Positions 35,943 through 53,627 of a DNA stretch of 64,000 nt are shown in pieces. Within the stretch, counting starts at the first letter, position 1. Every line of letters starts with the position of its first letter. Made by a program: the position numbers and the translations under genes. The stretch comes from Phymorhynchus buccinoides (taxonomy: Eukaryota > Mollusca > Gastropoda > Neogastropoda > Raphitomidae). The stretch covers positions 18,842,668 to 18,906,667 of the forward strand of contig CM065704.1 of assembly GCA_017654935.2 (NCBI GenBank), in the 5' to 3' direction. A model generated the notes under the pieces. It had not been told where the DNA came from. It was given only the letters and a program-made list of their open reading frames with translations, and searched no databases.

Positions 35943-37822
35943 AAGTCTCCCTGCCTCCCTAAATTCTGTCTGTTGAGTCATAAAATACTTTTAAATGATA
36001 CATTCATGATCGAATGAAGTCTGTGCTAATGTATGTATCTTGAATCGCACTACACTAGCCTGTTGTGTGTGTGTGTGTGCGTGCTTGCATGTGTGTGTGT
36101 TTTGTGATAGGGGGTACCTGGTGTGTGTTTATGTCTGGTGTTTACTCTTGGTTTTGTTTTTTAAAGGGGGAGGTGAGGGGAAAGGTGTGGAAAGGGGGGC
36201 GGGGGGGGATCCCATGACTACAGCTGGACAAGAATTGTTTGAAATGTGTGTGTTTTGGGGTTTTGTTTTGTTTTGTTAGTATGGTCTTATGATGTTGCAT
36301 CTGATATACAGAGAAACTGCCACTCCACACTGTCTTTGTCGTTGTTGCATACTTTGTTTATGAGATTCCTGGGGGGGGGGGGGGGTTGTGGCTATCTTGG
36401 TACTGGAAAAGTTATTCCTCTGATAACAGTAAGCTACTATACCTTACTGCATGCACTTAGAACACGAAGAAGGTAGACTTTGCTTGCGTTTGTTAATAAT
36501 GAAATAATATGCACTGTATAGTTATTTGATGTGAGAGAGAGAGAGAGAGTGAGTGTGTTGGGAGGGGGGTCATTATTTCATTTTTTTGTAAAACTGGCTT
36601 CTTTTCTTGTGCATGTGTTTAAAAAAAAGATTAGTAACAGCAGTCGCATGGTCTTTTTGCTGTTTAAATTAAAAAATAGCAACTTACATGAGTGTTTGAC
36701 AGTGTGTGTACATCACTACATGTACATGTTTTTAGCACACAAGATATGGAATCAGATAGTGAATCTATTCATACTTTGCATTATTATTTTGATCACATTC
36801 TCTTGCACCTTTACTGTTTTAGCATTTTGTTTTTGTAGCGTTATACATAGATTGTATAAATGTATGTGTGTTTTGTTTTGTTTCGATAAAATATTAACAT
36901 GCGAAATTGTAACACTTGTTAGGAATTCGAGAATTTTCTTTCTTTTTTTTGTGTTCAGTTGATGTGAACTCTTCCAACTGCTTCCTCGTGCTTGAACTGT
37001 TTAGTATGTGTGTGTGCGTGCATGCATGCATTGTCATCACATTCATGGATTTTCATCAATGATTAATTTCAATCATTTAATGGGGGTTTACCCGTATTTT
37101 CCCATCTTGTTGAGCGTAGCAACGTCAAAAAGAAAAAAGAAAAATTATGGACTTATTTTACTGTTATGTTTGTGTTGTTTGAATTGCACTTCATGGTGCA
37201 GTTTTGTTTTGTCAGAAGCTGTGAGGCTGGCAGTAAGTTGACCACGGTGTAGTCATGCCCAAAGTAACAATATTTTAGTGTTTTTCTTGTTGGAAGTGAA
37301 TCTGCAAAATGAATTGTTTCTCCATTTTGGAACCTGCAAGTTCTGATCTTTGTTACAAAAGTTTCTGTTTATTTTTTAAAAATATTTGTTGTCATGTAAG
37401 TATGTACTTACAGTTACATGTAAGTATGTACGTTTGTGTGTGTATGCTCGAATGTGTGTTCCCAGGCTTGATCAAACTTGAACAAAGACATTCTTTGGAT
37501 TTACATGTTAATTTGAAAGATTTCACATGTATTTATTTTGTCTATGTAGAATCATGTTTTAAGTCCATCATTTCCTTTCATTTTAATCTATTCATTGATG
37601 CTCCTTTTCACATTGACATTGGAATGTAGATATACTCATATAGGGAAATATTGTGTATGTATGTATATAGTAGTTCAAGCCCCAAAATAAATATCTGTTG
37701 CTTGATTGTGTGCCTTGTGTCTGTGACAGTGATAGTGAAAAGGAGAACATGGTCATGTGTTATTTGCCTGTATCAATGTTTACTTCGGCATATTTCTTGT
37801 ATTGATAATGTAAAAGAATGGG
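35943..37822 (+). other. AT-rich region, possible distal MOB4 3' UTR
   Basis: Contains G tracts (36187-36208 and 36371-36385), a short (GA)n (36535-36549) and long T-rich sequence without coding features. An AATAAA at 37686-37691 is followed by TG-rich sequence, the layout of a polyadenylation site. Whether MOB4 transcripts reach this far is unknown. Confidence 0.35.
37686..37691 (+). promoter_or_regulatory. Candidate polyadenylation signal AATAAA
   Basis: A canonical hexamer followed about 20 bp later by TGTGTGCCTTGTGTCTGTG, a GU-rich downstream element. It could end a long MOB4 3' UTR or an unknown transcript. Confidence 0.25.
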
Positions 37823-38262
37823 AGAAAGGTGGCAGAGTGGTTAAGACGTTCGCCTGCCAAATGTAATGCGTGACTGCAGCGTGAGTGACCCGGGTTCGAA
37901 TCCTGGCCTCGCCCTTTCTTTCTAGTTTGACAGGAAAATCCAGCTGAACATTACGTCGAGTCCTTCGAATAGGGACTTAAAGCTAGTCTGACACGTGCGC
38001 TTTACGCACGTAAAAATCCCACGGCAGTTGAAAGCCGGTAAGAGCAGGGAGAAATCCCGCTGCCTGGTATGGCCAAATTGATAGCTAGGTTTTCTAAGTG
38101 TGCCCACACCCCCTCATCACCCTATGCCGCCCCCCCTAATTTTTTTAAAATTTTAAATTGGGTAGGCGCTGCACTTGCTGCGACACTCTCTCCGAGGGAG
38201 AGCAGTCCGAATTTCACAGAGAGAAGTCTCTGTGACTAGAATATAACAAATACAAATACAAG
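37823..38262 (+). mobile_element. tRNA-derived SINE, plus strand
   Basis: The head has box A (GTGGCAGAGTGGTTAAGACG) and a perfect box B (GGGTTCGAATCC). The body contains GGAAAATCCAGCTGAAC and TTTACGCACGTAAAAATCCC. The tail has GAGAGCAGTCCGAATTTCAC then AGAGAGAAGTCTCTGTGACTA, and the element ends in (ATACAA)n. It is the fullest of the four copies here and can serve as the local reference. The tail AGAGA-AAG-TCTCT is a small hairpin. Confidence 0.88.
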
Positions 38263-38339
38263 TGTCCCTTTTGCAGTAAATGAAGAAGACTCGGCTCTAA
38301 GTCTGGATCTTTTCGCTGCATTTCGTACCACAACTTCTG

Positions 38340-38716
38340 CACTGCAGATTGTTCTTCTTCTGATCATCCAGCAGCAATCACAACTATAGCATAGTTGCAG
38401 ATTGTTCTTCTTCTAATCATCCAGCACAGTTCACAACTATAGCATAGTTGCAGATTGTTCTTCTAATCATCCAGCAACAATCACAACTATAGCATAGTTG
38501 CAGATTGTTCTTCTAATCATCCAGCAACAATCACAACTATAGCATAGTTGCAGATTGTTCTTCTTCTAATCATCCAGCAACAATCACAACTATAGCATAG
38601 TTGCAGATTGTTCTTCTTCTAATCATCCAGCAACAATCACAACTATAGCATAGTTTCTGATTGTTCTTCTTCTAATCATCCAGCAACAATCACAACTATA
38701 GCATAGTTGCAGATTT
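38340..38716 (+). repeat. Tandem array of GCAGATTGTTCTTC units
   Basis: About seven units of 53-59 bp containing CTAATCATCCAGCA, ACAATCACAACTATAGCATA and GTT. Length variation comes from the TTCTTC part. No coding role is apparent. Confidence 0.92.
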
Positions 38717-39381
38717 GAGAAAACCTGTGAACATGTCACACTAAGACTAAAGACATTGTAAAAGAATTTTGGATCTGAACTTTTATGTCCAAGCTTCTGA
38801 CAGTAAGTGAAGGTTGTTTTGCTACCAGTATCGCTGAAGTGCCTCAGTTGCCTGACTCGGGCACTTTTACTATAAGTTTGATCACAAAAATAATCATTTG
38901 ACATTCTTCAGTAATTGAATTCCAGTTAAATAAATTGACTAGTTTTCTGTCATCCAGCAGAAATACATTGACATTCCGACTTATTATCAGGAAATTAACA
39001 GATTTGTGGGGAAAAATGTCTGCCGGGTAAACATCCAATTCGTGTGCTGCGAGAGTTTTTCAAGTTTCTTAGTGATTTGTGGGCGTTATGGTCTCGAACC
39101 TGTTATAATAATGTGCTGGAAGTTACTGCGATTCACTTAGTGTGGTATGGACGTGGATATTTCTGTTATAGTAAGTAATTATGTGGGAAACTTTGGTTTT
39201 CGACGGATTTGGGAGCTAGCAAGACATTTGTTTTTTCGCTGTGTCATTTACCAGTGTTGACATTCTATTTTTCACTCTCCCGTGCATGAGATGAGGTCAA
39301 GGTATCCTTACTTTTTGTGTGTGTGCGTTGCACGACTTTCTGAAGTGAAATGCACTGCTTAGGCGATTCCATTCTAATGAA
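38717..39381. other. Non-coding stretch before the LINE ORF1 remnant
   Basis: No recognisable gene or repeat. It could include the 5' UTR of the element whose ORF1 follows. Confidence 0.35.
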
Positions 39382-39450
39382 GTGGAGCTGGCCCTGTGTC
39401 TGAATGTGTTGATTCAAGTTGAATGTCTGTCAAGTTTGTTTACATCGACA

Positions 39451-41683
39451 CTGATGTCTGCGAAGCGAGTTGCTCAGTTGCCTCCCATCGCCGATCCTCA
39501 CGAGAAACGTCGGAAAGAAGAAGGCTTTGAGGGAGAAGACCCCGACGCAACTATCATTACTCAGGACTTTTTATCTAGTAGGGCCTACCATTGCGGTACG
39601 GCGCTACTATCAAAGAACAACTCACTGTCTATTGCAGACAGTGAGATCTTTGATAGTAGTGCCGTGTGCGAGTTAGAAACTGGCAGAGAATCAAAGCAGT
39701 GAGACACATCAAGAGTTTAAAAAGGCATTTAGAGCCTTACTGACTGATCCTGAAATCCTAGAGCAGATAGCTGAATTAGTGGCCATTAAGTTCGACGAAC
39801 ACATCAAACAGGAAATAGGCTTGCTAAATGACCAGATCGAAGCTCAAAATCAAGAAATAAACTCATTGAAAGAGAAGGTTGATGACGTCGAGAAATATGG
39901 ACGGAGGAGGATAAGCGGGGTTCCTGAATGTGCCGAAGAGAACAGCGACACCATCGTAAAGTCAGTTGCTAAGTCAATTGGTGTTGGCGTTGCCCACGAC
40001 ATGATCGATCGGTCCCATCGGGTGGGTCCTAGGCCAACAGGTAGCGGTGGCACGAGGCCTATTCTGGTGAAAATCACGTCCTGCCGTCACCAGAAGGCCA
40101 TCGTCACGCAGAAGCGTAAGCTGGCGGAGGTCGACCCCCGGAAGATGATGCCTGGACTGCAGTGACCACCGCCTGCCCCGTCATCGTCCGCTGCCTCCTC
40201 CACCCCCCAGACCCGAGGGCGTTTGTTCATCAACGACGACCTGCCCCGTAATCGTCCGCTGCCTCCTCCACTCCCCAGACCCGAGGGCGTTTGTTCATCA
40301 ACGACGACCTGCCCCGTCATCGTCCGCTGCCTCCTCCACTCCCCAGACCCGAGGGCGTTTGTTCATCAACGACGACCTGCCCCGTCATCGTCCGCTGCCT
40401 CATCCACTCCCCAGACCCGAGGGCGTTTGTTCATCAACGACGACCTGCCCCGTCATCGTCCGCTGCCTCATCCACTCCCCAGACCCGAGGGCGTTTGTTC
40501 ATCAACGACGACCTGCCCCGTAATCGTCCGCTGCCTCCTCCACTCCCCAGACCCGAGGGCGTTTGTTCATCAACGACGACCTGCCCCGTAATCGTCCGCT
40601 GCCTCCACCCCCCAGACCCGAGGGCGTTTGTTCATCAACGACGACCTGCCCCGTCATCGTCCGCTGCCTCATCCACTCCCCAGACCCGAGGGCGTTTGTT
40701 AATCAACGACGACCTGCCCCGTAATCGTCCGCTGCCTCATCCACTCCCCAGACCCGAGGGCGTTTGTTCATCAACGACGACCTGCCCCGTAATCGTCCGC
40801 TGCCTCCTCCACTCCCCAGACCCGAGGGCGTTTGTTCATCAACGACGACCTGCCCCGTAATCGTCCGCTGCCTCCTCCACTCCCCAGACCCGAGGGCGTT
40901 TGTTCATCAACGACGACCTGCCCCGTCATCGTCCGCTGCCTCCTCCACTCCCCAGACCCGAGGGCGTTTGTTCATCAACGACGACCTGCCCCGTCATCGT
41001 CCGCTGCCTCATCCACTCCCCAGACCCGAGGGCGTTTGTTCATCAACGACGACCTGCCCCGTAATCGTCCGCTGCCTCCTCCACTCCCCAGACCCGAGGG
41101 CGTTTGTTCATCAACGACGACCTGCCCCGTAATCGTCCGCTGCCTCCCACCCCCCAGACCCGAGGGCGTTTGTTCATCAACGACGACCTGCCCCGTCATC
41201 GTCCGCTGCCTCATCCACTCCCCAGACCCGAGGGCGTTTGTTAATCAACGACGACCTGCCCCGTCATCGTCCGCTGCCTCCTCCACTCCCCAGACCCGAG
41301 GGCGTTTGTTCATCAACGACGACCTGCCCCGTCATCGTCCGCTGCCTCATCCACTCCCCAGACCCGAGGGCGTTTGTTCATCAACGACGACCTGCCCCGT
41401 CATCGTCCGCTGCCTCATCCACTCCCCAGACCCGAGGGCGTTTGTTAATCAACGACGACCTGCCCCGTCATCGTCCGCTGCCTCATCCACTCCCCAGACC
41501 CGAGGGAGTTTGTTAATCAACGACGACCTGACCGAACCCAGGGCGGAGATTGCAGCGATCGCCAGAGAGGAGAAAAGGAAGGAAGCAGTAGACAATACAT
41601 GGGTCAAAGATGGAATCATTTTCGTTCAGACGAAGGGAGCTGTCCACCGTGTGACCACCAGACGTGGCATTGAAGCGTTCTAG
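39451..41683 (+). pseudogene. Decayed LINE ORF1 (coiled coil plus RNA-binding domain) split by a 68-bp minisatellite
   Basis: A first frame starts MSAKRVAQLPPIADPHEKRR (39451) and ends at 39702. A one-base frame change leads to KKAFRALLTDPEILEQIAEL (39700 on), a heptad-like coiled coil (LNDQIEAQNQEINSLKEKVD), then VEKYGRRRISGVPE and IDRSHRVG..RPILVKITS, as in L1/CR1-type ORF1 RNA-binding domains. TGA at 40163 stops it. After the tandem array the same frame resumes with INDDLTEPRAEIAAIAREEK, NTWVKDGIIFVQTKG and stop 41681-41683. The expected NxL after YGRR is missing. No ORF2/RT follows. It could be a lone relic or a once-domesticated ORF1. Confidence 0.75.
40171..41525 (+). repeat. 68-bp minisatellite inside the ORF1 remnant
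   Basis: About 20 units with GTCATCGTCCGCTGCCTC, CCACTCCCCAGACCCGAGGG and CGTTTGTTCATCAACGACGA. Each carries the coding motif TRGRLFINDDL in one frame. Because 68 is not a multiple of three, successive units read in successive frames. Variants CGTAATCG (for CGTCATCG) introduce stops in one frame. The flanking coding sequence is in the same frame on both sides. Confidence 0.94.
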
Positions 41684-46430
<4,747 letters not shown>

Positions 46431-46808
46431 CTAGTCACAGAGGCTTATCTCTGTGAAATTCGGGCTGCTCCCACCTGGAGAGCGTGTCGCCGCAAGCGCA
46501 GCACCATCCTTTTTTTGGTGGTAGTGGTGTGTGTGTGTGTGTGGGGAGGGGGGTGCGGAGAGGGAGAGGGGTGGAGTTGGGATGCCTAGCTATCAAATTT
46601 GGTTATACCAGGCAGCGGGATTTCTCCCTGTTACGTGCGCAAAGAACACGAGTGAAACTAGCTTTAAGTCCCCATGCGAAGGACTAGGTCGATTTTCCAG
46701 TGGAACTAGAACTTGAAGAAAGGACGAGGCCGGGATTCCGGAACCCAGCTCACTCACGCATTGGAATTGGCAGGCGAACGTCTTAAACGCTCTGCCACCT
46801 TGCTTCCT
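46431..46808 (-). mobile_element. tRNA-derived SINE, minus strand
   Basis: Reads on the minus strand from about 46808 (GGTGGCAGAGCGTTTAAGAC, box A-like). Box B is degraded (GGGTTCCGGAATCC on the minus strand). The tail TCTCTGTGACTA lies at 46431-46455. The body shares GGGAGAAATCCCGCTGCCTG with the 37823 copy. A GT/G-rich expansion (46520-46570) sits in the variable region. Confidence 0.82.
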
Positions 46809-48060
46809 ATTTTGAGAGCCTTATTAGCCAAAGTAAAGGGGAATGTCCCAATATTCTGATGTGACCTGGTATTGCAGTACATCCAGGGTCAGCTTCCAGC
46901 ATCGAATGATGTTTGTGGTGGTTGGTTGATGGTTCGTCTCGCATGTGCTCTTTGTAGCCAAGCGGACGCTAAGCCCACCTTTCATTGGAATATCCCGAAT
47001 CGCCCATTTCACAAACCACCTTTCCCCATTTTGCATTGTGTGTACTTGCAGTTACAACAGAGCCAGGGCTGTGCGTTTCTCTGTGCGTCCATGCGCGATC
47101 GAAATTTTTTAAAAATATGTTCCATGTCATAGCGCCTAAACCGCTGAACTGATCCTAACGAAACTTGGTACTCTGGTTTCTGCCAGATTGACAATTTGGC
47201 AAGCCATATCAACGTAATTCCAGTCACAAATATATGAATATCACAAAGATAATGGATGGAAAGTTAGGTACAGTGAATGTCACCTTATAACTTATGTCAC
47301 CGTATAAAAAAAATTGTGTGCAAAATATTTAATTTTTCAGTATCGCCGTACCGATACAGGACATTTTAAACTCTATTTTACCTATCTTTTGCTATGTCCC
47401 TTTTGGTAAAAAAAAAAAAAAAAAGAAAAAAAGAAAGAAAAGAAAAATTGTTAGTCATAAAAAATAATATAGTATTTCGCTTTTCACGTCAGTCTTAAAT
47501 GAGTGTTTGAAACCTATAAGCGTACATGCGTGCGTGCGTGCGTTTGTACGAAACCTGTATGTATATCATTCCTGAAAACTTTAGGAAATTTGCAAAATCC
47601 CTGAGTGAAAGAGAAAATTTGCAAATTCCCTGAAAAGTTTAGGAAATTTGCAAATTTCCTGGTTTGTAAATTTACTGTAACATATATATCCGGTCACAGG
47701 ACGAAAGGGGAGCAGGGGAAGCGGTACATCGGCGAATCGAGACCAGGTAGGTTTATAGCTAGGTAAGACAAAGTGGTTGATTGACTGCTGCCCGTTGTAT
47801 TGAAACAACCCAAGGCCACGCCACCCCACCCTTTATTTCACTAGTGCGAAAAGCCCGTGAGTGTGTGTGGAGAAATAGTAGACTTACTTCGGGTAGGCAT
47901 GCCCTTTAAGGCGACGATCGTCTCGGTAGGCTACCGCTACCTGCCGAGCTTGTGGCTTCTCGCTACTACTGATATCACCACTTACCAACAATAATAAAAC
48001 AAAGTTAAGAGCCAGTTTAAAATAAAGTCTCATTTCGAGGAGGAAAAGTTAATTTTACAA
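46809..48060. other. Non-coding stretch
   Basis: Contains an A-rich run (47408-47450) and a short imperfect repeat of AGGAAATTTGCAAA (47580-47660). No convincing exon. Confidence 0.4.
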
Positions 48061-48061
48061 G

Positions 48062-48063
<2 letters not shown>

Positions 48064-48131
<68 letters not shown>

Positions 48132-48190
48132 CGTGCTTGCGTGCGTGCGTGCGTGTGTGCCGTGCGTGCGTGCATGCATGTGTGTGTGTT
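48064..48190 (+). repeat. (GT)n microsatellite with GTGC interruptions
   Basis: About 64 bp of pure GT, then TGCGTGCGTGC-type repeats. Confidence 0.93.
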
Positions 48191-49416
48191 CGATGTAGGC
48201 CTATATTGCATTGTTTATGCATTCAAGTAGCAGAGAACAGGGAAATAACTTTATTATCCACATTGCATGTCCTTAATAAACTGGGCATTCATTAGAAAAT
48301 TATATTTAAAACAAGCGCGGATTCGCAATCGTTTGTGGCACGCTTTTCTTTCTCTTTTACAATATGTGCGACAATTTTGGACCGACCGACCAACCGACCA
48401 ACAGACCGACAGACCGACAAAGTGAGTTATAGGTTTGTGGCTTGTGCCACAAACAAAAATAATAGATGTTTAAACTGATAAGTCTTCGAGGATAACTTGT
48501 AGGCCCAAGGCTAAAGGTCATTAACATTGTGTGTTTTAGGGGCGGATCAGTTAGGTGAAGAAGGGGGTGTTCCAAAGTTCCAATGGCTTGATTCGGTGGG
48601 GGAGGGGGTGGGGAGGCTGGTTCTTCCAGAAACTGACGACAATTTAAGTGAAGACAGCGTCTCTTGGGAGAATAAACTAACACTGGCACAGAATTACGTG
48701 AGGTCATGGATCCACCTTTACAAAAGGTTTTAGTTGTAGGGAAATGAGGGGTGGGGGAAACCCCTGTAATACCCCACCCCCCATAAATCCGCCTGTTTGT
48801 GAAGTCATATGTTTCATTCTCAAGAGTTTCGGTAGAGTGCCAGTTCAAAGCCTAAACTTAAGACTCCTTGTTTCCATCGTCGGCCACATTGCCCATTATT
48901 ACATTGGAACAATAAATATGGAATTCGTTTTTCAGTCTTTGGGCACGCTTTTAATGTGGTATTTAGAATAAATAATATTGAAATATTTCGAGATCTTTAT
49001 AAATACCTATATAGGGCTGTATAGATAGGGACAGGCTTTGAATGGCCTAGGCCTCGCGGCCTATAAAACGTCCCCTCGTTGTGATGCATATTGTATTTGT
49101 TGTCGGGTCTGTTTGCATAACTATGAATAGCCTAATAAGGCTCAACAACCAAAGTAAAAGAATAGTTCTTAAAATTTGTGAATTTCATCCAACAGATTCT
49201 TTAAATTGTTGGTGTTAAGCCAGAGTTCAACTGTTTTGTTTTTGGTTGCACGAGAAAAAGAAAAAGCTGTCACTTCGAGCTAAACATGAACACGGGTTCA
49301 AAAAGCGCATTTCGTATTCTCTTATTCTCTGATTTGTATTCAGTCACTCAGCAACAAGCGCGTGGGCACGGCAGTATTGTTGTCCTATTTTGTTTTCCTA
49401 ATTTGTTTTCTGCGCC
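48191..49416. other. Non-coding stretch with GACC/GACA tetranucleotide repeat
   Basis: A short (GACC)/(GACA) tract at 48380-48420. The remainder shows no gene or element that I can name. Confidence 0.4.
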
Positions 49417-49682
49417 ATGGTAGAAAAGTTCAAATTTAAAGACTGGGCCAAGAACCTTCCCAGCACTGTCGGGGAAGTATTGTTGGAACACGGTTATGAT
49501 TCATGGCTGGCCCTGTCTAATGCCAACAGCTCTGATAGCATTGACTTGTCTCTACAACCCGGGCACCGCGTGGCAAAAGTGGCACAGGTGGCTGAACTCT
49601 CCGGGCAACAAGCAAAGGTCCAGTTTCTTCCGGTCGTCTTGCAGGGTTTCGTGGTCTTCCTGTGTCTTTATTTCACGGTATA
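49417..49682 (+). CDS. Candidate coding exon with a SAM-like domain
   Basis: An ATG in strong context (TGCGCCATGG) opens an 88-codon frame to TAG 49681. Residues 5-60 (FKFKDWAKNL, then VLLEHGYDSWLAL, SIDLSLQPGHRVAKVAQVAEL) have the pattern of a sterile alpha motif. The end HG-x-DS-xx-AL and D-L-x-L-x-PGHR-xxx-xxx-xxL matches the second half of SAM helices. The tail after AELSGQQ becomes hydrophobic (VVLQGFVVFLCLYFTV) and may be intron read-through. It could be the first exon of a gene or of an element that captured SAM. A dispersed repeat follows immediately. Confidence 0.4.
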
Positions 49683-49830
49683 GGCATTGGCCTATCAATG
49701 TGAAAGTGAAAGTGAAAGTGAAGTGAAGTGCTTCCTCTCACAGTCCTGCGAACAGAGCGATGGCCCTTATAGTAAATGACAGATGACAGACCTTCTCATA
49801 TGTATTGGGACAAAAGACATGTTTCAATAT
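49683..49830 (+). repeat. Dispersed repeat (AAGTGAAGTGCTTCCTCTCA family)
   Basis: Contains TTCCTCTCACAGTCCTGCGA, shared with 56668-56760, and GACCTTCTCATATGTATTGG, shared with about 53155-53200. This shows a multi-copy interspersed repeat about 150 bp long. Confidence 0.7.
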
Positions 49831-50225
49831 AGATCAAATCAATCAAACCGTTATTTTAACACGTCATATAAACATTCAGAGTTACATACAGGAGATGTAT
49901 ATTGCAAGAACTCTATTGCTTGCACGAGTGTTCTGGCATTACAAAAACAAGTAGGCTTGTGTGGGTGCTCTTGCGAGACGTTGATTTATTTGACTGCACC
50001 TTGACTGCCGATTGCAAGATTCCACACCACCATCCCCACCCACCCACTCCCCACCATTGAGTCATCTCCACTCTCATTTCTCCCTCCCTTCCTTTGGTGA
50101 CCTCCCTTTCTTGGAGTAGGGGTGAGGGAGGGTGATTTGTGTGATGGAAGCTAGAGGGTGGGGAGGGGTGGGAGGGGTGCGGGGGCAGCTTAAGTATGCG
50201 CTGATAATAATATGATAACAATTTT

Positions 50226-51645
<1,420 letters not shown>

Positions 51646-51654
51646 GTCTCTCCA

Positions 51655-53012
51655 GCCCTGTGTATTCTGATTAGCTAGCCCTGTGTATTCTGATTAGCTA
51701 GCCCTGTGTATTCTGATTTAGCTCTGTGTATTCTGATTAGCTAGCTCTGTGTATTCTGATTAGCTAGCTCTGTGTATTCTGATTAGCTAGCTCTGTGTAT
51801 TCTGATTAGCTAGCTCTGTGTATTCTGATTAGCTAGCTCTGTGTATTCTGTTAGCCCTGTGTATTCTGATTAGCTAGCCCTGTGTATTCTGATTAGCTAG
51901 CCCTGTGTATTCTGATTAGCTAGCCCTGTGTATTCTGATTAGCTAGCCCTGTGTATTCTGATCAGCTAGCCCTGTGTATTCTGATCAGCTAGCCCTGTGT
52001 ATTCTGATCAGCTAGCTAGCTGATCAGCTAGCTCTGTGTATTCTCTGAGCTAGCTCTGTGTATTCTGATCAGCTAGCTCTGTGTATTCTGATCAGCTAGC
52101 CCTGTGTATTCTGATCAGCTAGCCCTGTGTATTCTGATTAGCCTGTATTCTGATAGCTAGCTGTGTATTCTGATTAGCTAGCTCTGTGTATTCTGATCAG
52201 CTAGCTATTCTGATCTCTGTGTATTCTGATCTAGCTATTCTGATTAGCTAGCTCTGTGTATTCTGATTAGCTAGCTCTGTGTATTCTGATTAGCTAGCTG
52301 TGTATTCTGATCAGCTAGCTCTGTGTATTCTGATTAGCTAGCCCTGTGTATTCTGATCAGCTATTCTGCTAGCCCTGTGTATTCTGATCAGCTAGCCCTG
52401 TGTATTCTGATCAGCTAGCCCTGTGTATTCTGATCAGCTAGCTCTGTGTATTCTGCTGATCAGCTAGCCTGTGTATTCTGATCAGCTAGCCCTGTGTATT
52501 CTGATCAGCTAGCCCTGTGTATTCTCATTAGCTAGCTAGCCCTGTGTATTCTGATCAGCTAGCCCTGTGTATTCTGATCAGCTAGCCCTGTGTATGTGTA
52601 TTCTGATCAGCTAGCCCTGTGTATTCTGATCAGCTAGCCCTGTGTATTCTGATTAGCTAGCCCTGTGTATTCTGATCAGCTAGCCCTGTGTATTCTGATT
52701 AGCTAGCCCTGTGTATTCTGATTAGCTAGCCCTGTGTATTCTGATTAGCTAGCCCTGTGTATTCTGATCAGCTAGCCTGTGTATTCTGATTAGCTAGCCC
52801 TGTGTATTCTGATTAGCTAGCCCTGTGTATTCTGATTAGCTAGCCCTGTGTATTCTGATTAGCTAGCCCTGTGTATTCTGATCAGCTAGCCCTGTGTATT
52901 CTGATCAGCTAGCCCTGTGTATTCTGATCAGCTAGCCCTGTGTATTCTGATCAGCTAGCCCTGTGTATTCTGATCAGCTAGCCCTGTGTATTCTGATCAG
53001 CTAGCCCTGTGT
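51655..53012 (+). repeat. 23-bp satellite (AGCTAGCCCTGTGTATTCTGAT)
   Basis: About 57 units of GATYAGCTAGCYCTGTGTATTC plus T. AGCTAGCY(C/T) and GATTAG/GATCAG variants form blocks, and truncated units cluster at 52135-52250. AGCTAGCT and TGATCA-type cores give many short palindromes. Confidence 0.96.
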
Positions 53013-53627
53013 GTCGTTTGTGTCCATTATTACATACTTCAGTCTACCGTGGGTCCATATAGGCCTATGTCAAAAGCAACAATTATTCTACATTCGTTTT
53101 AGCAATATATTATTTGTGTTTTAAAACAATAATTGGTCTTCTGTTTATATTTACGACCTTCTCATAGGTATTGGGACAAAAGGCAGGTTTCAAAATGTCG
53201 GTGATTTCAGAAGTTAGATATAAAAAATAAATGAACAATTCAATACTCGAAAATTATGAATTATATTTATCATGTTAAAGATGAGAAAGTGAACAATTTG
53301 GATGTACCTTTTTCATTTTGACATTTAACAAAAATGATAAACCTGTAGGTTTTCAAAGGAAGCTTTTAGCAAAGTATGGATTTGCTCTTTACTTTTGTCT
53401 TTATGTGAACATACTAGAGATCTCTGTCGTTGTTATTAAACACACTTTGCCTTTGGAAGAGTTCAAGCGAAGGACTAACAGAGGGTGAAGAAGAGACGGG
53501 CACTAGGTACGTAGTGACGGACACTAGGTTGGCCTGGCTAACTGATAAACACTGTGTCCACTCGGTGCTCATACAGATGGGTTTAACGGGTTTAGTTTCG
53601 CTGTAGGTCATTTAGTTTGACAGAGCC
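53013..53627. other. Non-coding spacer between two satellites
   Basis: Contains a fragment of the dispersed repeat also at 49790 (GACCTTCTCATAGGTATTGG at about 53156). No gene seen. Confidence 0.5.

Noticed and set aside
37823..37915. Functional tRNA gene
   Set aside because: Boxes A and B are present, but the cloverleaf is not continued and the sequence runs into a SINE body and shared tail; the 46431 and 61103 copies behave the same way.
40171..41525. Proline/arginine-rich coding gene in the 68-bp array
   Set aside because: Frames change every unit and are stopped by CGTAATCG variants; the flanks identify it as an expanded piece of a LINE ORF1.
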